15,936 nucleotides of DNA from NCBI GenBank assembly GCA_001940725.1, contig MDVR01000071.1, positions 1 to 15,936 of the forward strand, read 5' to 3'. Source of the DNA: Candidatus Heimdallarchaeota archaeon LC_2. GTDB lineage: Archaea; Asgardarchaeota; Heimdallarchaeia; Heimdallarchaeales; Kariarchaeaceae. The notes below the pieces were generated by a model, which saw nothing but the letters and a program-made list of their open reading frames with translations, was not told the origin of the DNA and did not search any database. Shown in pieces: positions 5,810-13,440 of the stretch (its first letter is position 1; each line of letters begins with the position of its first letter). A program made the translations under genes and the position numbers.

Positions 5810-7122
5810 TGAAATTCTGTCGATTTTGTGGTTCAAAGCTACCTACCGGATCTAATCCAAAATTTTGTCCCAAGTGTGGAAAAAATATTGTTACTAAACC
5901 TAAATCACAATCTAGACCTCCAGTTAGAGTAATTAAACCAAACTTAATTCATCAACCTCAGCCTTTAGAGAGAAAAACTACTAATTTTAGACCTCAGGTG
6001 GAAAATCGCAGAAGTATCAGAACAAAAAAAATTAAAGCAAAAAAGAAAGTGAAAACTGTTAATATTGAACATAAATCCAAAATGAAATTAACAAGCAGGC
6101 AAGCACAAATTGTTTTCAATCAGAAAATGGAATCTATTCTTACTAGAATAACTGAGACTAACGATGCACTTGCCACTAGAGATTCATATCAACTTGCGGA
6201 TCATCACACAATAATGCTCCATATTGAGGAATTGAAGGATCTTGTTAAGAGTCCTTTATTTGAAAGTTCGAATTTGGAACACAAAAAAAGGCAAGTATCA
6301 TTAGATAGTTCTGCGATTATTATAAGAATTTCTGAATATTTAACTTCGCATCTTAGTTCTTTTGGTCTTGATATAATCCGTGAAAAATGGTATCAATTAA
6401 AAGAGCAACAAGCCCATTCAGAATTAGATGTAGAAAGGATAAATTTACTATTAATTGATGCAGATAAACTTGAAAAGAATTTTAATTTAATAGCTTACAG
6501 GCTTGAATCGAGTACAAGGAATTCTGTTCCAAGGTCTGTAATATTTGCGTCATATCCTCAGGTTCATCATTATTATTTCACTGAAATAAAAAAGCAAATA
6601 CCTTCATACCTGGAGAAAATTAAAGAATCTGGCTTCCATCGATATTATAATAATGAGAAAAAATTGTTATTAAGAATACAATATTACTTTGAAAGTGCAA
6701 ACCTAGAGATGTTCGCGCCATTTGAACTATATTCAATAATTACTAATTACTTAGATACAAAAAACAATGTTTATCGGAAAATAACAGCGAAAAAGAAAAA
6801 TATTGAAAAGAGTTTGATTGAAGGTTATCAACAATTCAAAACAATTAGGGATGAATATATTCAAATAATGGCTAAAGTGTTAAATGAAATTCCTCTTGAT
6901 ATTCTCCTAATGGGAGAAGGTAAAGAAGACGATACTACATTTAAACATGAAGAAATAACAATAGATACGATTTCAGCATTACAAGAATTGGGTAATAATG
7001 ATAACCAAGGATTAGATGAATTAAGGGATCTCAATGATCTTAAAGCAATAAATAAGTTAAACAGTTCTAATAAATTAAATGATATTGAAGATTTGGAGAA
7101 CCTATCTGAGATTAGTGAATAA
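5809..7122 (+). CDS. Zinc-ribbon protein with long helical region and acidic tail, unknown function
   Basis: The 437-residue protein has three zones. Residues 3-25 form a zinc ribbon with two CxxC knuckles (C4, C7, C20, C23) of the kind found at the N-terminus of many archaeal regulatory or scaffold proteins. Residues about 28-95 are basic and Pro/Lys-rich (IRTKKIKAKKKVK). Residues about 97-375 are helical and coiled-coil-prone (IVFNQKMESILTRITETNDA, IRIQYYFES-type segments). The last ~60 residues are acidic and Leu/Asn-rich, with quasi-repeats (LDELRDLNDL, INKLNSSNKLND, IEDLENLSE). No catalytic motif was seen. The basic region could contact RNA, DNA or acidic partners. It is probably coupled to the preceding frame by TAATG and sits before the eS25 gene. 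Gene reality is near certain; function is unknown. Confidence 0.8.
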   Translation: MKFCRFCGSKLPTGSNPKFCPKCGKNIVTKPKSQSRPPVRVIKPNLIHQPQPLERKTTNFRPQVENRRSIRTKKIKAKKKVKTVNIEHKSKMKLTSRQAQIVFNQKMESILTRITETNDALATRDSYQLADHHTIMLHIEELKDLVKSPLFESSNLEHKKRQVSLDSSAIIIRISEYLTSHLSSFGLDIIREKWYQLKEQQAHSELDVERINLLLIDADKLEKNFNLIAYRLESSTRNSVPRSVIFASYPQVHHYYFTEIKKQIPSYLEKIKESGFHRYYNNEKKLLLRIQYYFESANLEMFAPFELYSIITNYLDTKNNVYRKITAKKKNIEKSLIEGYQQFKTIRDEYIQIMAKVLNEIPLDILLMGEGKEDDTTFKHEEITIDTISALQELGNNDNQGLDELRDLNDLKAINKLNSSNKLNDIEDLENLSEISE

Positions 7123-7174
7123 TTTGTTTGATGGGGAATTTTCATAAGAAATTTTCAACGCGATATATTGAATT

Positions 7175-7185
7175 GTTTTTAAATA
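7175..7185 (+). promoter_or_regulatory. TATA-box promoter of the eS25 gene
   Basis: GTTTTTAAATA is centred about 28 nt before the ATG at 7208 and there is no SD, which fits a leaderless ribosomal-protein mRNA. This suggests eS25 is expressed separately from the zinc-ribbon gene. Confidence 0.6.
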
Positions 7186-7207
7186 AGAAAAATTCACTTG
7201 ATTTATA

Positions 7208-7483
7208 ATGTCAGTTGACCGTAGAACCACAGTGAAGAAGAAGAAGCGCTGGGGTAAGATTTACGAATATACACCTTTAGTTAGAGCTTCCGTTTTGGAC
7301 GAGGAACTCGTTAAGGAAATTGAAGGAGAACTAAACAAACCGGGAACTTTTACTCCTCAATCAATTGCTAAAAAATTCGATATTAAAGTTAGTCTAGCAA
7401 AGAAAATATTAGCTCATTATGTAGAGCAAGATAAACTCACAAAGGTTCATTCAAAAAGTAAATATCAAATCTACACAAAGTGA
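7208..7483 (+). CDS. rps25e: Small ribosomal subunit protein eS25
   Basis: The 91-residue basic protein has the S25e layout. A Lys-rich N-terminal tail ends in KKKKRWGKI, like the KKKKWSKGK of eukaryotic S25. A winged-helix domain follows: VLDEELVKEIEGEL, TFTPQSIAKKFDIKVSLAKK as helix-turn-helix, then KLTKVHSKSKYQIYTK as wing. The length fits the archaeal form. In the ribosome eS25 sits in the head of the small subunit near the tRNA exit region. Its presence argues for a TACK/Asgard rather than a euryarchaeal genome. It has its own TATA box and a T-rich end. Confidence 0.88.
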   Translation: MSVDRRTTVKKKKRWGKIYEYTPLVRASVLDEELVKEIEGELNKPGTFTPQSIAKKFDIKVSLAKKILAHYVEQDKLTKVHSKSKYQIYTK

Positions 7484-7501
7484 ATATTGTTATTAATTTA
7501 A

Positions 7502-7522
7502 TCTTTTATTTATTTATCTTCT
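7502..7522 (+). terminator. T-rich terminator after eS25
   Basis: TCTTTTATTTATTTATCTTC lies 20-40 nt after the eS25 stop in the gap before a convergent gene. U-rich tracts without a hairpin are the typical archaeal terminator. Confidence 0.45.
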
Positions 7523-7553
7523 TGTTAAAATATTGAGTTTAATTTTGTATTAT

Positions 7554-8936
7554 TTATGATTTCAGTACTATCGGAACTTTGATTTTAATTGCTCTTGGGA
7601 TAATCCCGTTTTCTAATTTTCTACCTAAAGCGAGTTGATTACTGGGGTCTCCATGAATTAAAATTATTTGTTTTGGTTTTGTATGATTAATCAAATCAGC
7701 AATTCCATCTGAGGAAACATGCCCTGAAAATCCAAATCGCATAATTTTAGATCTTATCTCAAAATTTTTTGTACGATTTCTACCAATTGAAAGTTCAACA
7801 TTTCTTTTACCTTCAAGAATTTCTCTACCTAATGTACCTTCAGCTTGATATCCAGTAATTGCGATTAAGTTCCCTCGATCTTTTGCTGCAAATGATAAGT
7901 GAGTATGAACTGGTGATGGCATAAACATCCCACTTGTTGTAACAATGATACATGGTTCTTGTGATTTTCCAATTTTTCTTCGATAATCACCTGTGTGACC
8001 TATAGATGAATTCTCTCTTGTTATTTGTATAATATTTTTATATTCGAAGGGATTTTCTATTTTCTCCCTTCGTAATCTTTCAAGGATTGGTTGATCAACC
8101 CAAAATGGATTTAGATATTTCTTTGTGATCTCAATCATTTTATTAATCATACCATCAATGTATATCGGGTATGATTTTATGACTTCAGTTAATACTGTCA
8201 ATAGTTCTTGGGATCTACCAACTGCAAAAGAAGGAATTATAACTTTTTTACCAGATTCTAAAATTGAAATAATTTCAGAAACAAATTCCTTATTTACTTC
8301 CTGCCTTGGAACAATATTTCTTACACCATTTGTGCTCTCTGTGATTAAAATATCAATCTCTCCTTCTGGCATTTCAAAACCATCGAAAAATGGTGTCTGC
8401 TGATCGTTAATATCTCCAGTGTACAACACTCGAGTTCCTTTCCAATCAATAAGAATCATTGCAGCACCCAAAATATGTCCTGAATTGTAAAATTCTATAA
8501 ATATATCATCTGCAATTTTGGTTCTTTGACGATACTTCAAGGTGACAGTACTTTCAATTGCTCTTTCCATACCAGAGAGAGTCCAATGTCTGGTACCCTC
8601 TATCTTATGATGATCTTGCCAAAGCAAGGTAACAATATCCAATGTAGGCTCCGTCATGAATAGTTTTCCATGATAACCATTTTCCCATAATGCAGGAAGA
8701 TATCCAGAGTGATCCACATGAGCGTGTGATAATACTACTGCATCAATTTCATTTGCCCGTTCTTTAATACCATCTGGTCCTAATGATAAGGTATCTGGTT
8801 GTAATTTTATCCCAGCTTCTAATAATATTGTGTGGTGTCCATCTTCAAGAATAAATGCAGAACGCCCCACTTCTTCTGCTGCCCCATAGGCAGTAACTTT
8901 TAACGTACCTCGTACGTTTTCGCGAATATTTTTCAT
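7554..8936 (-). CDS. Beta-CASP metallo-beta-lactamase ribonuclease (aCPSF2/RNase J-like)
   Basis: The 460-residue protein has all metallo-beta-lactamase motifs: HAHVDH (H71, H73, D75, H76), SGHILGA (H154) and YTGDI (D175). The beta-CASP motifs are A (E200 in ITESTNG), B (H406 in FSGHVSS) and C (H428 in LIHGDPS). This combination defines nucleases that process RNA with two zinc ions in the cytoplasm. There is no N-terminal KH region, so it is not full-length aCPSF1. The closest functional classes are aCPSF2-type endonucleases and archaeal RNase J (5'-3' exonuclease); sequence alone does not decide. The ATG has an SD (GAGGT at 8945-8949, 8-nt spacing). It is convergent with eS25 and co-directional with the radical SAM gene upstream, from which it is separated by about 200 bp with its own promoter. 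Confidence 0.87.
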   Translation of the reverse strand: MKNIRENVRGTLKVTAYGAAEEVGRSAFILEDGHHTILLEAGIKLQPDTLSLGPDGIKERANEIDAVVLSHAHVDHSGYLPALWENGYHGKLFMTEPTLDIVTLLWQDHHKIEGTRHWTLSGMERAIESTVTLKYRQRTKIADDIFIEFYNSGHILGAAMILIDWKGTRVLYTGDINDQQTPFFDGFEMPEGEIDILITESTNGVRNIVPRQEVNKEFVSEIISILESGKKVIIPSFAVGRSQELLTVLTEVIKSYPIYIDGMINKMIEITKKYLNPFWVDQPILERLRREKIENPFEYKNIIQITRENSSIGHTGDYRRKIGKSQEPCIIVTTSGMFMPSPVHTHLSFAAKDRGNLIAITGYQAEGTLGREILEGKRNVELSIGRNRTKNFEIRSKIMRFGFSGHVSSDGIADLINHTKPKQIILIHGDPSNQLALGRKLENGIIPRAIKIKVPIVLKS

Positions 8937-9002
8937 ATTTATATACCTCGGAAATAGCTAATTAAAGCTGCATTAATACCCTCTCATGTTCTAAATTGAG
9001 GC

Positions 9003-9022
9003 GAATTGATTTCAATCAATTC
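9003..9022. promoter_or_regulatory. 20-bp dyad in the leader of the RNase gene
   Basis: GAATTGATT (9003-9011) and AATCAATTC (9014-9022) are perfect 9-bp inverted arms around a TC centre. They lie between a minus-strand TATA-like element near 9055-9068 and the RNase SD. That is about 65 nt before the ATG, so inside the likely 5' UTR. It could be an operator or an RNA hairpin, and a beta-CASP nuclease controlling its own leader is a known theme in other organisms. Confidence 0.4.
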
Positions 9023-9141
9023 AATTAATGCTCCTTAATTTCTAATTGATATCCATAATATAAAAATGAGTGTGAATTAACAACATACAATGATGAGGTT
9101 ATAGCACTTTAATTTTTTATTTAGTTACAATAATCCAATTT

Positions 9142-10287
9142 TTAATATGGTACAATATAGGTAATTGGTCCATTTTTAATTGGATGTTTGGCAAGTACCT
9201 CTGCTTGAATACCTGATAAATAATTATTACGTAAGTCATCAGAAATTTCTTCAACAATAAACCAGCCAGTTTCTACACGAAGATCATTTTCAAATACTTC
9301 AAACATATCTTCCTCGAGTTCATATTCAGTTATTAATAAATCAACCAATTGATTTAATTCTTCATCAGTATCAACAAAAAACCTACCGAATTCCAATTCA
9401 CCATCTGAAGAAATATCATCAAATTTCCTTCTTATTTGAGAAGCCCGTTTTTTGAATCTCTGGACCAACTGAATACTATCTTTGGATCCAGATGTACAGA
9501 AATGAACAGTAATTCTAGTTTTGTTTTTCACTCTATTTAAAACAATTTTTGCTGTTTCTTTGGATCCAACAATTGCAGAATTTAATTGTAGCGAGATAAA
9601 ACCCCTTTGACTTAATTTATTGAAGTTTGAAGTAGTAAATTCATATTCATTTAAATTGACAAAATCTAGATTATTTTGATCAGCGAATAGTATCAATTCT
9701 TCTATATCATCTTCTGTATTCGGTATAACTGGGATCTCGAACCCTATAGAATGATTTGGATACTTTTTCTTTGTTTCCGCTGCAATCTCCCAAATTGGTT
9801 TTGCTCGGATTTGTTTTGGGTGAAACCTTAATTCATCAAGCCCAGCTTCAAATAATTGATCAATTAAATTTCGATTTTCTTTGAAGAAAATTCCACTGGT
9901 ATACAAGTGTAGGTGATAACTTTCTCCAAATTTTGCTCTAATTTCCTTAATATAATTTATTGTTCTCTCCGGAACTTCCATAGGATCACCACCCGTAATT
10001 CCAACACCCTCAGCTAGACATGTTTCAGACTCATCAAAAATTTCATTAAGGTCATCGTGATTAGGAGAGATCTTTCTTTCATTGATGTAAACATCATCAA
10101 TTTTTTGCCTATCTTCAGGAATAGGACAGTAGGCACAACCGACAGAACATGATCCAGTTGTGTACAATACAATCTTTTCTCCATTAATGCATTTGATGCA
10201 TCCTTCACTCAGATCACCAATACGCATGCTCCCAGAGGGACCATATTCTACTATCTCTCGATTCACGTTATTTTTAGTTTTATGCAA
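9142..10287 (-). CDS. Radical SAM protein, COG2108-like (PFL-activase related)
   Basis: Numbered from the TTG at 10287, the 381-residue frame has the radical SAM cluster motif CSVGCAYC (C47, C51, C54) and a GGDP motif (GITGGDPMEV) for SAM binding. A preceding C30-x2-C33 pair is typical of archaeal proteins related to pyruvate formate-lyase activating enzyme. After the barrel, a C-terminal region of ~120 residues carries an HFCTSGSKDS segment and an acidic half. Family members are widespread in archaea with no assigned substrate. The start is uncertain between TTG 10287, GTG 10266 and ATG 10227. A TATA-like TTTTTTATAA at 10291-10300 predicts transcription start near 10270, which favours leaderless GTG 10266. 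It is divergent from the site-2-protease homologue. Confidence 0.82.
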   Translation of the reverse strand: MHKTKNNVNREIVEYGPSGSMRIGDLSEGCIKCINGEKIVLYTTGSCSVGCAYCPIPEDRQKIDDVYINERKISPNHDDLNEIFDESETCLAEGVGITGGDPMEVPERTINYIKEIRAKFGESYHLHLYTSGIFFKENRNLIDQLFEAGLDELRFHPKQIRAKPIWEIAAETKKKYPNHSIGFEIPVIPNTEDDIEELILFADQNNLDFVNLNEYEFTTSNFNKLSQRGFISLQLNSAIVGSKETAKIVLNRVKNKTRITVHFCTSGSKDSIQLVQRFKKRASQIRRKFDDISSDGELEFGRFFVDTDEELNQLVDLLITEYELEEDMFEVFENDLRVETGWFIVEEISDDLRNNYLSGIQAEVLAKHPIKNGPITYIVPY

Positions 10288-10328
10288 GGATTATAAAAAA
10301 TTTTGATAAGGTTGATATTCAGTGTGAG

Positions 10329-10374
10329 ACGTAAAAATAATTAAAATTATCAGATCATTAATATTGTTTTACGT
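10329..10374. promoter_or_regulatory. Inverted repeat in the divergent radical SAM / S2P promoter region
   Basis: ACGTAAAA (10329-10336) and TTTTACGT (10367-10374) are 8-bp arms 30 nt apart, enclosing a second palindrome ATAATT-AA-AATTAT (10337-10350). They lie in the 140-bp gap between divergent genes and could be a shared operator. AT-rich composition makes inner palindromes common; the GC-containing ACGT arms are the better evidence. Confidence 0.3.
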
Positions 10375-10427
10375 TTTAGTACATTGCATTAGAATCTTAA
10401 AAAAAGGTTTAATCTATTTGGAACTTA

Positions 10428-11594
10428 ATGGTCACAATTCTGGATGGATTAATTTACCTAGCCATATTTTGGTTGGTTTTACTTTATCTTTCCAGTCGAA
10501 TAAATTTTCAAAGATTTAACTTATTAATCGCTCCTCTAATCATTGTGTGGAGAACTGAAAGATTTATTGGATTAATTAAAAAAATAAGTGGTTCAAGATT
10601 TCAAAAATTTTGGCGTAAGATAGGAGATGGTTCCTCTATAATCTATATTACATTATTTGCAGTATTACCTATAGTATTACTCATTAATATATTCAAAGCG
10701 TTATTGGGAAATCCATCTGCAATTCTTGGAGAAAATCCAATTAATTTCATTGATTCCTCGGTGTTAATAATTATCTTACCAATATTTTTTGCTTTATTTG
10801 TCCATGAATTTGCTAAACTGATAATGGCTTTGGCTGAAGATGCTGAAATCGAAAAAGTTGGATTGATGGTTGTGGTTGCCATTATTGCACCATTTGTCCA
10901 ATTGGCAAATAAATCGGTTAAGAAACTGAAAAGACGCCCACGTATACGTATATTGACAATCGGAATGTTTGCCAATTTAATTTTAGCAATGATGTTTATC
11001 CCAATGTTGACTAATCAAGATAGGATTGTGTCTATTTTCTACGATGAACCTAGTGGGGCAATGATAATAGGATTAGACACAAATTCACCAGCCAGTTTTT
11101 CTTTACAAAGAGGTGATGTCATTATTGGTATCCAAAGAACTCAACTAAATACAATAATTAGTTCACAGGAAATAAATTCAAGTGCTCAATTTGTATCAGC
11201 TATGAGGGTGATACCACCTGGTGAATCTTTTATTTTAGTGTTACAAACATTTAAACTAACTTTGAAAGGGGATTTACCACCACCGGATGCTCAAATAACA
11301 TTGGGGTCCTATATTGGGATTGAAGTTTATGATTATCGGGAAAGTAAATATGATTTCCTCTCACCATTAACTCCATTCTATTTTGAGGAATTCATAATTT
11401 GGTCAATATCAATTAATCTAATACTTGGGCTATTTAACGTATTACCAATTCCATTTAGTGACGGTGAAAAGCTTCTTGATGAATTAATCGATGGTTTTCA
11501 AATTAAAAAAGCGGAAAGGGCTAATTTGAAAAGATTAGCGTTTTCAATATCTATTTTACTACTTGCTATGAATATTAGGTATACTTTTCTATAA
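10428..11594 (+). CDS. Site-2 protease (M50) homologue with PDZ domain and altered HExxH
   Basis: The 388-residue polytopic membrane protein has S2P architecture. A helix ends in FALFVHEFAK (H126, E127, K130), followed by EIEKVGLMVVVAIIAPFVQL and IRILTIGMFANLIL, which align with the archaeal S2P core. A PDZ-like domain covers about residues 205-290 (GLDTNSPASFSLQRGDVIIG). The last core helix carries NVLPIPFSDGEK (N337, D345, G346), the third-ligand motif. Normal S2Ps have HEFGH, with the second His as a zinc ligand; here it is Lys and the Gly is Ala. Changing His to this AAA codon takes at least two substitutions, so a single read error is unlikely. The protein is probably a catalytically weak or dead member that may bind transmembrane substrates. 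A TATA-like GGTTTAATC precedes the ATG by about 25 nt. Confidence 0.8.
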   Translation: MVTILDGLIYLAIFWLVLLYLSSRINFQRFNLLIAPLIIVWRTERFIGLIKKISGSRFQKFWRKIGDGSSIIYITLFAVLPIVLLINIFKALLGNPSAILGENPINFIDSSVLIIILPIFFALFVHEFAKLIMALAEDAEIEKVGLMVVVAIIAPFVQLANKSVKKLKRRPRIRILTIGMFANLILAMMFIPMLTNQDRIVSIFYDEPSGAMIIGLDTNSPASFSLQRGDVIIGIQRTQLNTIISSQEINSSAQFVSAMRVIPPGESFILVLQTFKLTLKGDLPPPDAQITLGSYIGIEVYDYRESKYDFLSPLTPFYFEEFIIWSISINLILGLFNVLPIPFSDGEKLLDELIDGFQIKKAERANLKRLAFSISILLLAMNIRYTFL

Positions 11595-11685
11595 AGAGAT
11601 TAATTTTTCAAAATAGCTAATTGTCCGTATCAAGAATATTATAGTTATCATTATGATGGATTGAATCAGAGCTGTTAACGAGCAA

Positions 11686-12636
11686 ATGAAAATCCCACAA
11701 TGCAATTTCTGTGAAAGACCTGCAGCATGGCGAAGACCTGTTGATGGTGATCGATTGTGTGTAGCTCATTTCAACAAAAGTTTCATTAGAAGAGTGCAAA
11801 GAACAATAAATCGTTATAAACTATTCACTAGAAAAGATATTATTGGAGTAGGAATATCTGGAGGGAAAGATAGTGTGGTTCTTCTAGATGTTCTTGCTAA
11901 ATTACAAAAAAAATACCCTACCAAACTAATTGGAATAACTATTGATGAAGGTATTGAAAATTATAGGCAAGAGGGTTTAAAGTATGCTCGTGAAGCAACT
12001 GAGAGAGCCGGCATTGACCACCACATTTTCTCATATAAAGAAAAATTTGGTCATGATTTGGATACAGCTTTAATCTTACTAGGACCAAATCGTCAGGCTG
12101 CATGTAGTATTTGTGGACCATTTAGACGTAAATCATTAAATGAAGCTGCAAGAGAAATTGGTGCTGATAAACTGGCAACCGGTCATAATGCAGATGATGA
12201 AGCTCAAACCTTTCTTATGAATATATTTAGAGGCGATATGTTGAAATCCCTTCATAGTAATCCTTATCCACGATTCAAGAATGAATCATTTATCAATCGA
12301 GTAAAACCTCTTAGGAAATCTGAAGAACAAGAAATTGTATTGTATGCAAATTTCAACAATTTACCTTATCAAGAAACACCATGCCCTTATGCCGTTGAAG
12401 CAGCCAGAGGAAAAGTTCGGGATATTTTAACAAATTATCAGGAACATGATCCAGCAATCATCTATTCGATTTTGAACTCTGCTGATGCTTTCTACAATTT
12501 ATCTGATAATGTACCTAGACATATTGAACATGATGGAAATAAACCTATTATAAAATGTGAGAGATGTGGTGAACCTTCTAATAATCAGTTTTGTGGGACT
12601 TGTAAAATTGTAATTCAAATAGAAAATAATCTATAA
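11686..12636 (+). CDS. ncsA: tRNA 2-thiouridine synthase, TtuA/NcsA/CTU1 family
   Basis: The 316-residue protein shows every landmark of the TtuA/CTU1 family. The N-terminal zinc finger is C6, C9, C25, H28. The ATP pyrophosphatase PP-loop is SGGKDS (58-63), and TGHNADDEAQT carries the adenylation-site residues. The iron-sulphur/catalytic cysteines are C140 and C143 in CSICGPFRRK, with C233 in ETPCPY. The C-terminal zinc finger is C291, C294, C303, C306. The enzyme adenylates a uridine of tRNA and replaces O2 by sulphur: U34 in CTU1/NcsA, position 54 in TtuA. The sulphur comes through a ubiquitin-like carrier protein. Which uridine is modified here cannot be told from sequence. It ends in a 6-bp convergent overlap with the ESCRT-II gene. 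Confidence 0.92.
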   Translation: MKIPQCNFCERPAAWRRPVDGDRLCVAHFNKSFIRRVQRTINRYKLFTRKDIIGVGISGGKDSVVLLDVLAKLQKKYPTKLIGITIDEGIENYRQEGLKYAREATERAGIDHHIFSYKEKFGHDLDTALILLGPNRQAACSICGPFRRKSLNEAAREIGADKLATGHNADDEAQTFLMNIFRGDMLKSLHSNPYPRFKNESFINRVKPLRKSEEQEIVLYANFNNLPYQETPCPYAVEAARGKVRDILTNYQEHDPAIIYSILNSADAFYNLSDNVPRHIEHDGNKPIIKCERCGEPSNNQFCGTCKIVIQIENNL

Positions 12637-13314
12637 TCCTGGAAAGTAAATTGTATCTTCGTCTTGAATTGCTAATCCATCTTCAACTAACTGCTTAACT
12701 GCATTTTCTATCCGATTTTGATCCCAATTTAGAACTTTCGATAGCTGAGAAATTGACGGTGAGATACCTTGTGATGCTGTTAATATTTCCTTCCCATCTG
12801 AAGATAACTCTCTAGGAATGAAATAAATTAGTTCTAATTTATCCAATTTATCAATACGGGGAATTAGTTGCTCATCAATAAGAAATGTAAGGGCTTCAAC
12901 AATATCGTTATCTCTCAAATGCCAATTATCTCTTGTTTCTTTAAAATGAGAACTTAATTTTTCTTTAGAGATAATTCCTCCATAATGTGTTAATTCATCA
13001 TGACCAATCAGTAATAATTCTCTTGCTAGCAATTTAACAAAATCTTTACGTCGAAATTTGGGGGACTTAATTTTTCCTGATGTTCCGACAAAGGCAGATT
13101 TTCCAGCTTCTGTTCTAATTTTTGAAAGTGATTCTGTTAGGATTCTTGATGATCGTAGAGTCTTCTTGTTAATTTTTTCTCTTTGTTCAATTCCTTTTAC
13201 AAGAATCTCCTTTTTTGCCTCTTTGTCTTTTTTTTCTACATCTTTTATACCCTGGGCAAAATTTGCAAATGCATCACTGACTTTATTATTATTGTCCCGA
13301 TCTTTTGAATCCAC
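12631..13314 (-). CDS. ESCRT-II subunit of the EAP30 family (Vps22/Vps36-like)
   Basis: The 227-residue protein has a charged, coiled N-terminus (residues about 1-65, Lys/Glu-rich). An EAP30-type double winged-helix region (about 85-227) follows. Recognisable family positions are HYGGIISKEKLSSHF (the NGG-[IL]-[IT] strand and helix of Vps22), DNDIVEALTFLIDEQLIPRI, the strand LIYFIPRELSSD (QSVPAEL region), SISQLSKVLNWDQNRIENAV (SEIKASLKWETER region), and a C-terminal LVEDGLAI-YFPGL like the GLAW-LPALF end of eukaryotic EAP30. ESCRT-II bridges ubiquitin-binding ESCRT-I to ESCRT-III polymers at membranes, and Asgard archaea carry homologues. Vps22 and Vps36 share this domain, so the exact orthologue is open. 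The start is GTG, with a TATA-like element near 13342-13350. Confidence 0.78.
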   Translation of the reverse strand: MDSKDRDNNNKVSDAFANFAQGIKDVEKKDKEAKKEILVKGIEQREKINKKTLRSSRILTESLSKIRTEAGKSAFVGTSGKIKSPKFRRKDFVKLLARELLLIGHDELTHYGGIISKEKLSSHFKETRDNWHLRDNDIVEALTFLIDEQLIPRIDKLDKLELIYFIPRELSSDGKEILTASQGISPSISQLSKVLNWDQNRIENAVKQLVEDGLAIQDEDTIYFPGL

Positions 13315-13440
13315 AATAAGATATTGTCTTTCTTATTGATAAGTATAATCAAAATACATAATTCAAAAAATGAAATTACAAGCTCGGATTTGTGTAATGG
13401 AATAGCATTAATGTTTATCTAATAAGTAAATTGTTTGGAA

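Noticed and set aside
6861..7145. 94-codon minus-strand ORF
   Set aside because: It is antisense to the acidic tail of the zinc-ribbon gene. Its Leu/Ser-rich content is the mirror of that Asp/Asn/Leu-rich sequence.
8125..8403. 92-codon plus-strand ORF
   Set aside because: It is antisense inside the beta-CASP RNase, which has all catalytic motifs in its own frame.
9089..9095. ATGATGA as a C box of a C/D-box guide RNA
   Set aside because: No CTGA D box lies at a suitable distance.
10643..10975. 110-codon minus-strand ORF
   Set aside because: It is antisense to the transmembrane core of the S2P homologue, with no promoter and no family resemblance.
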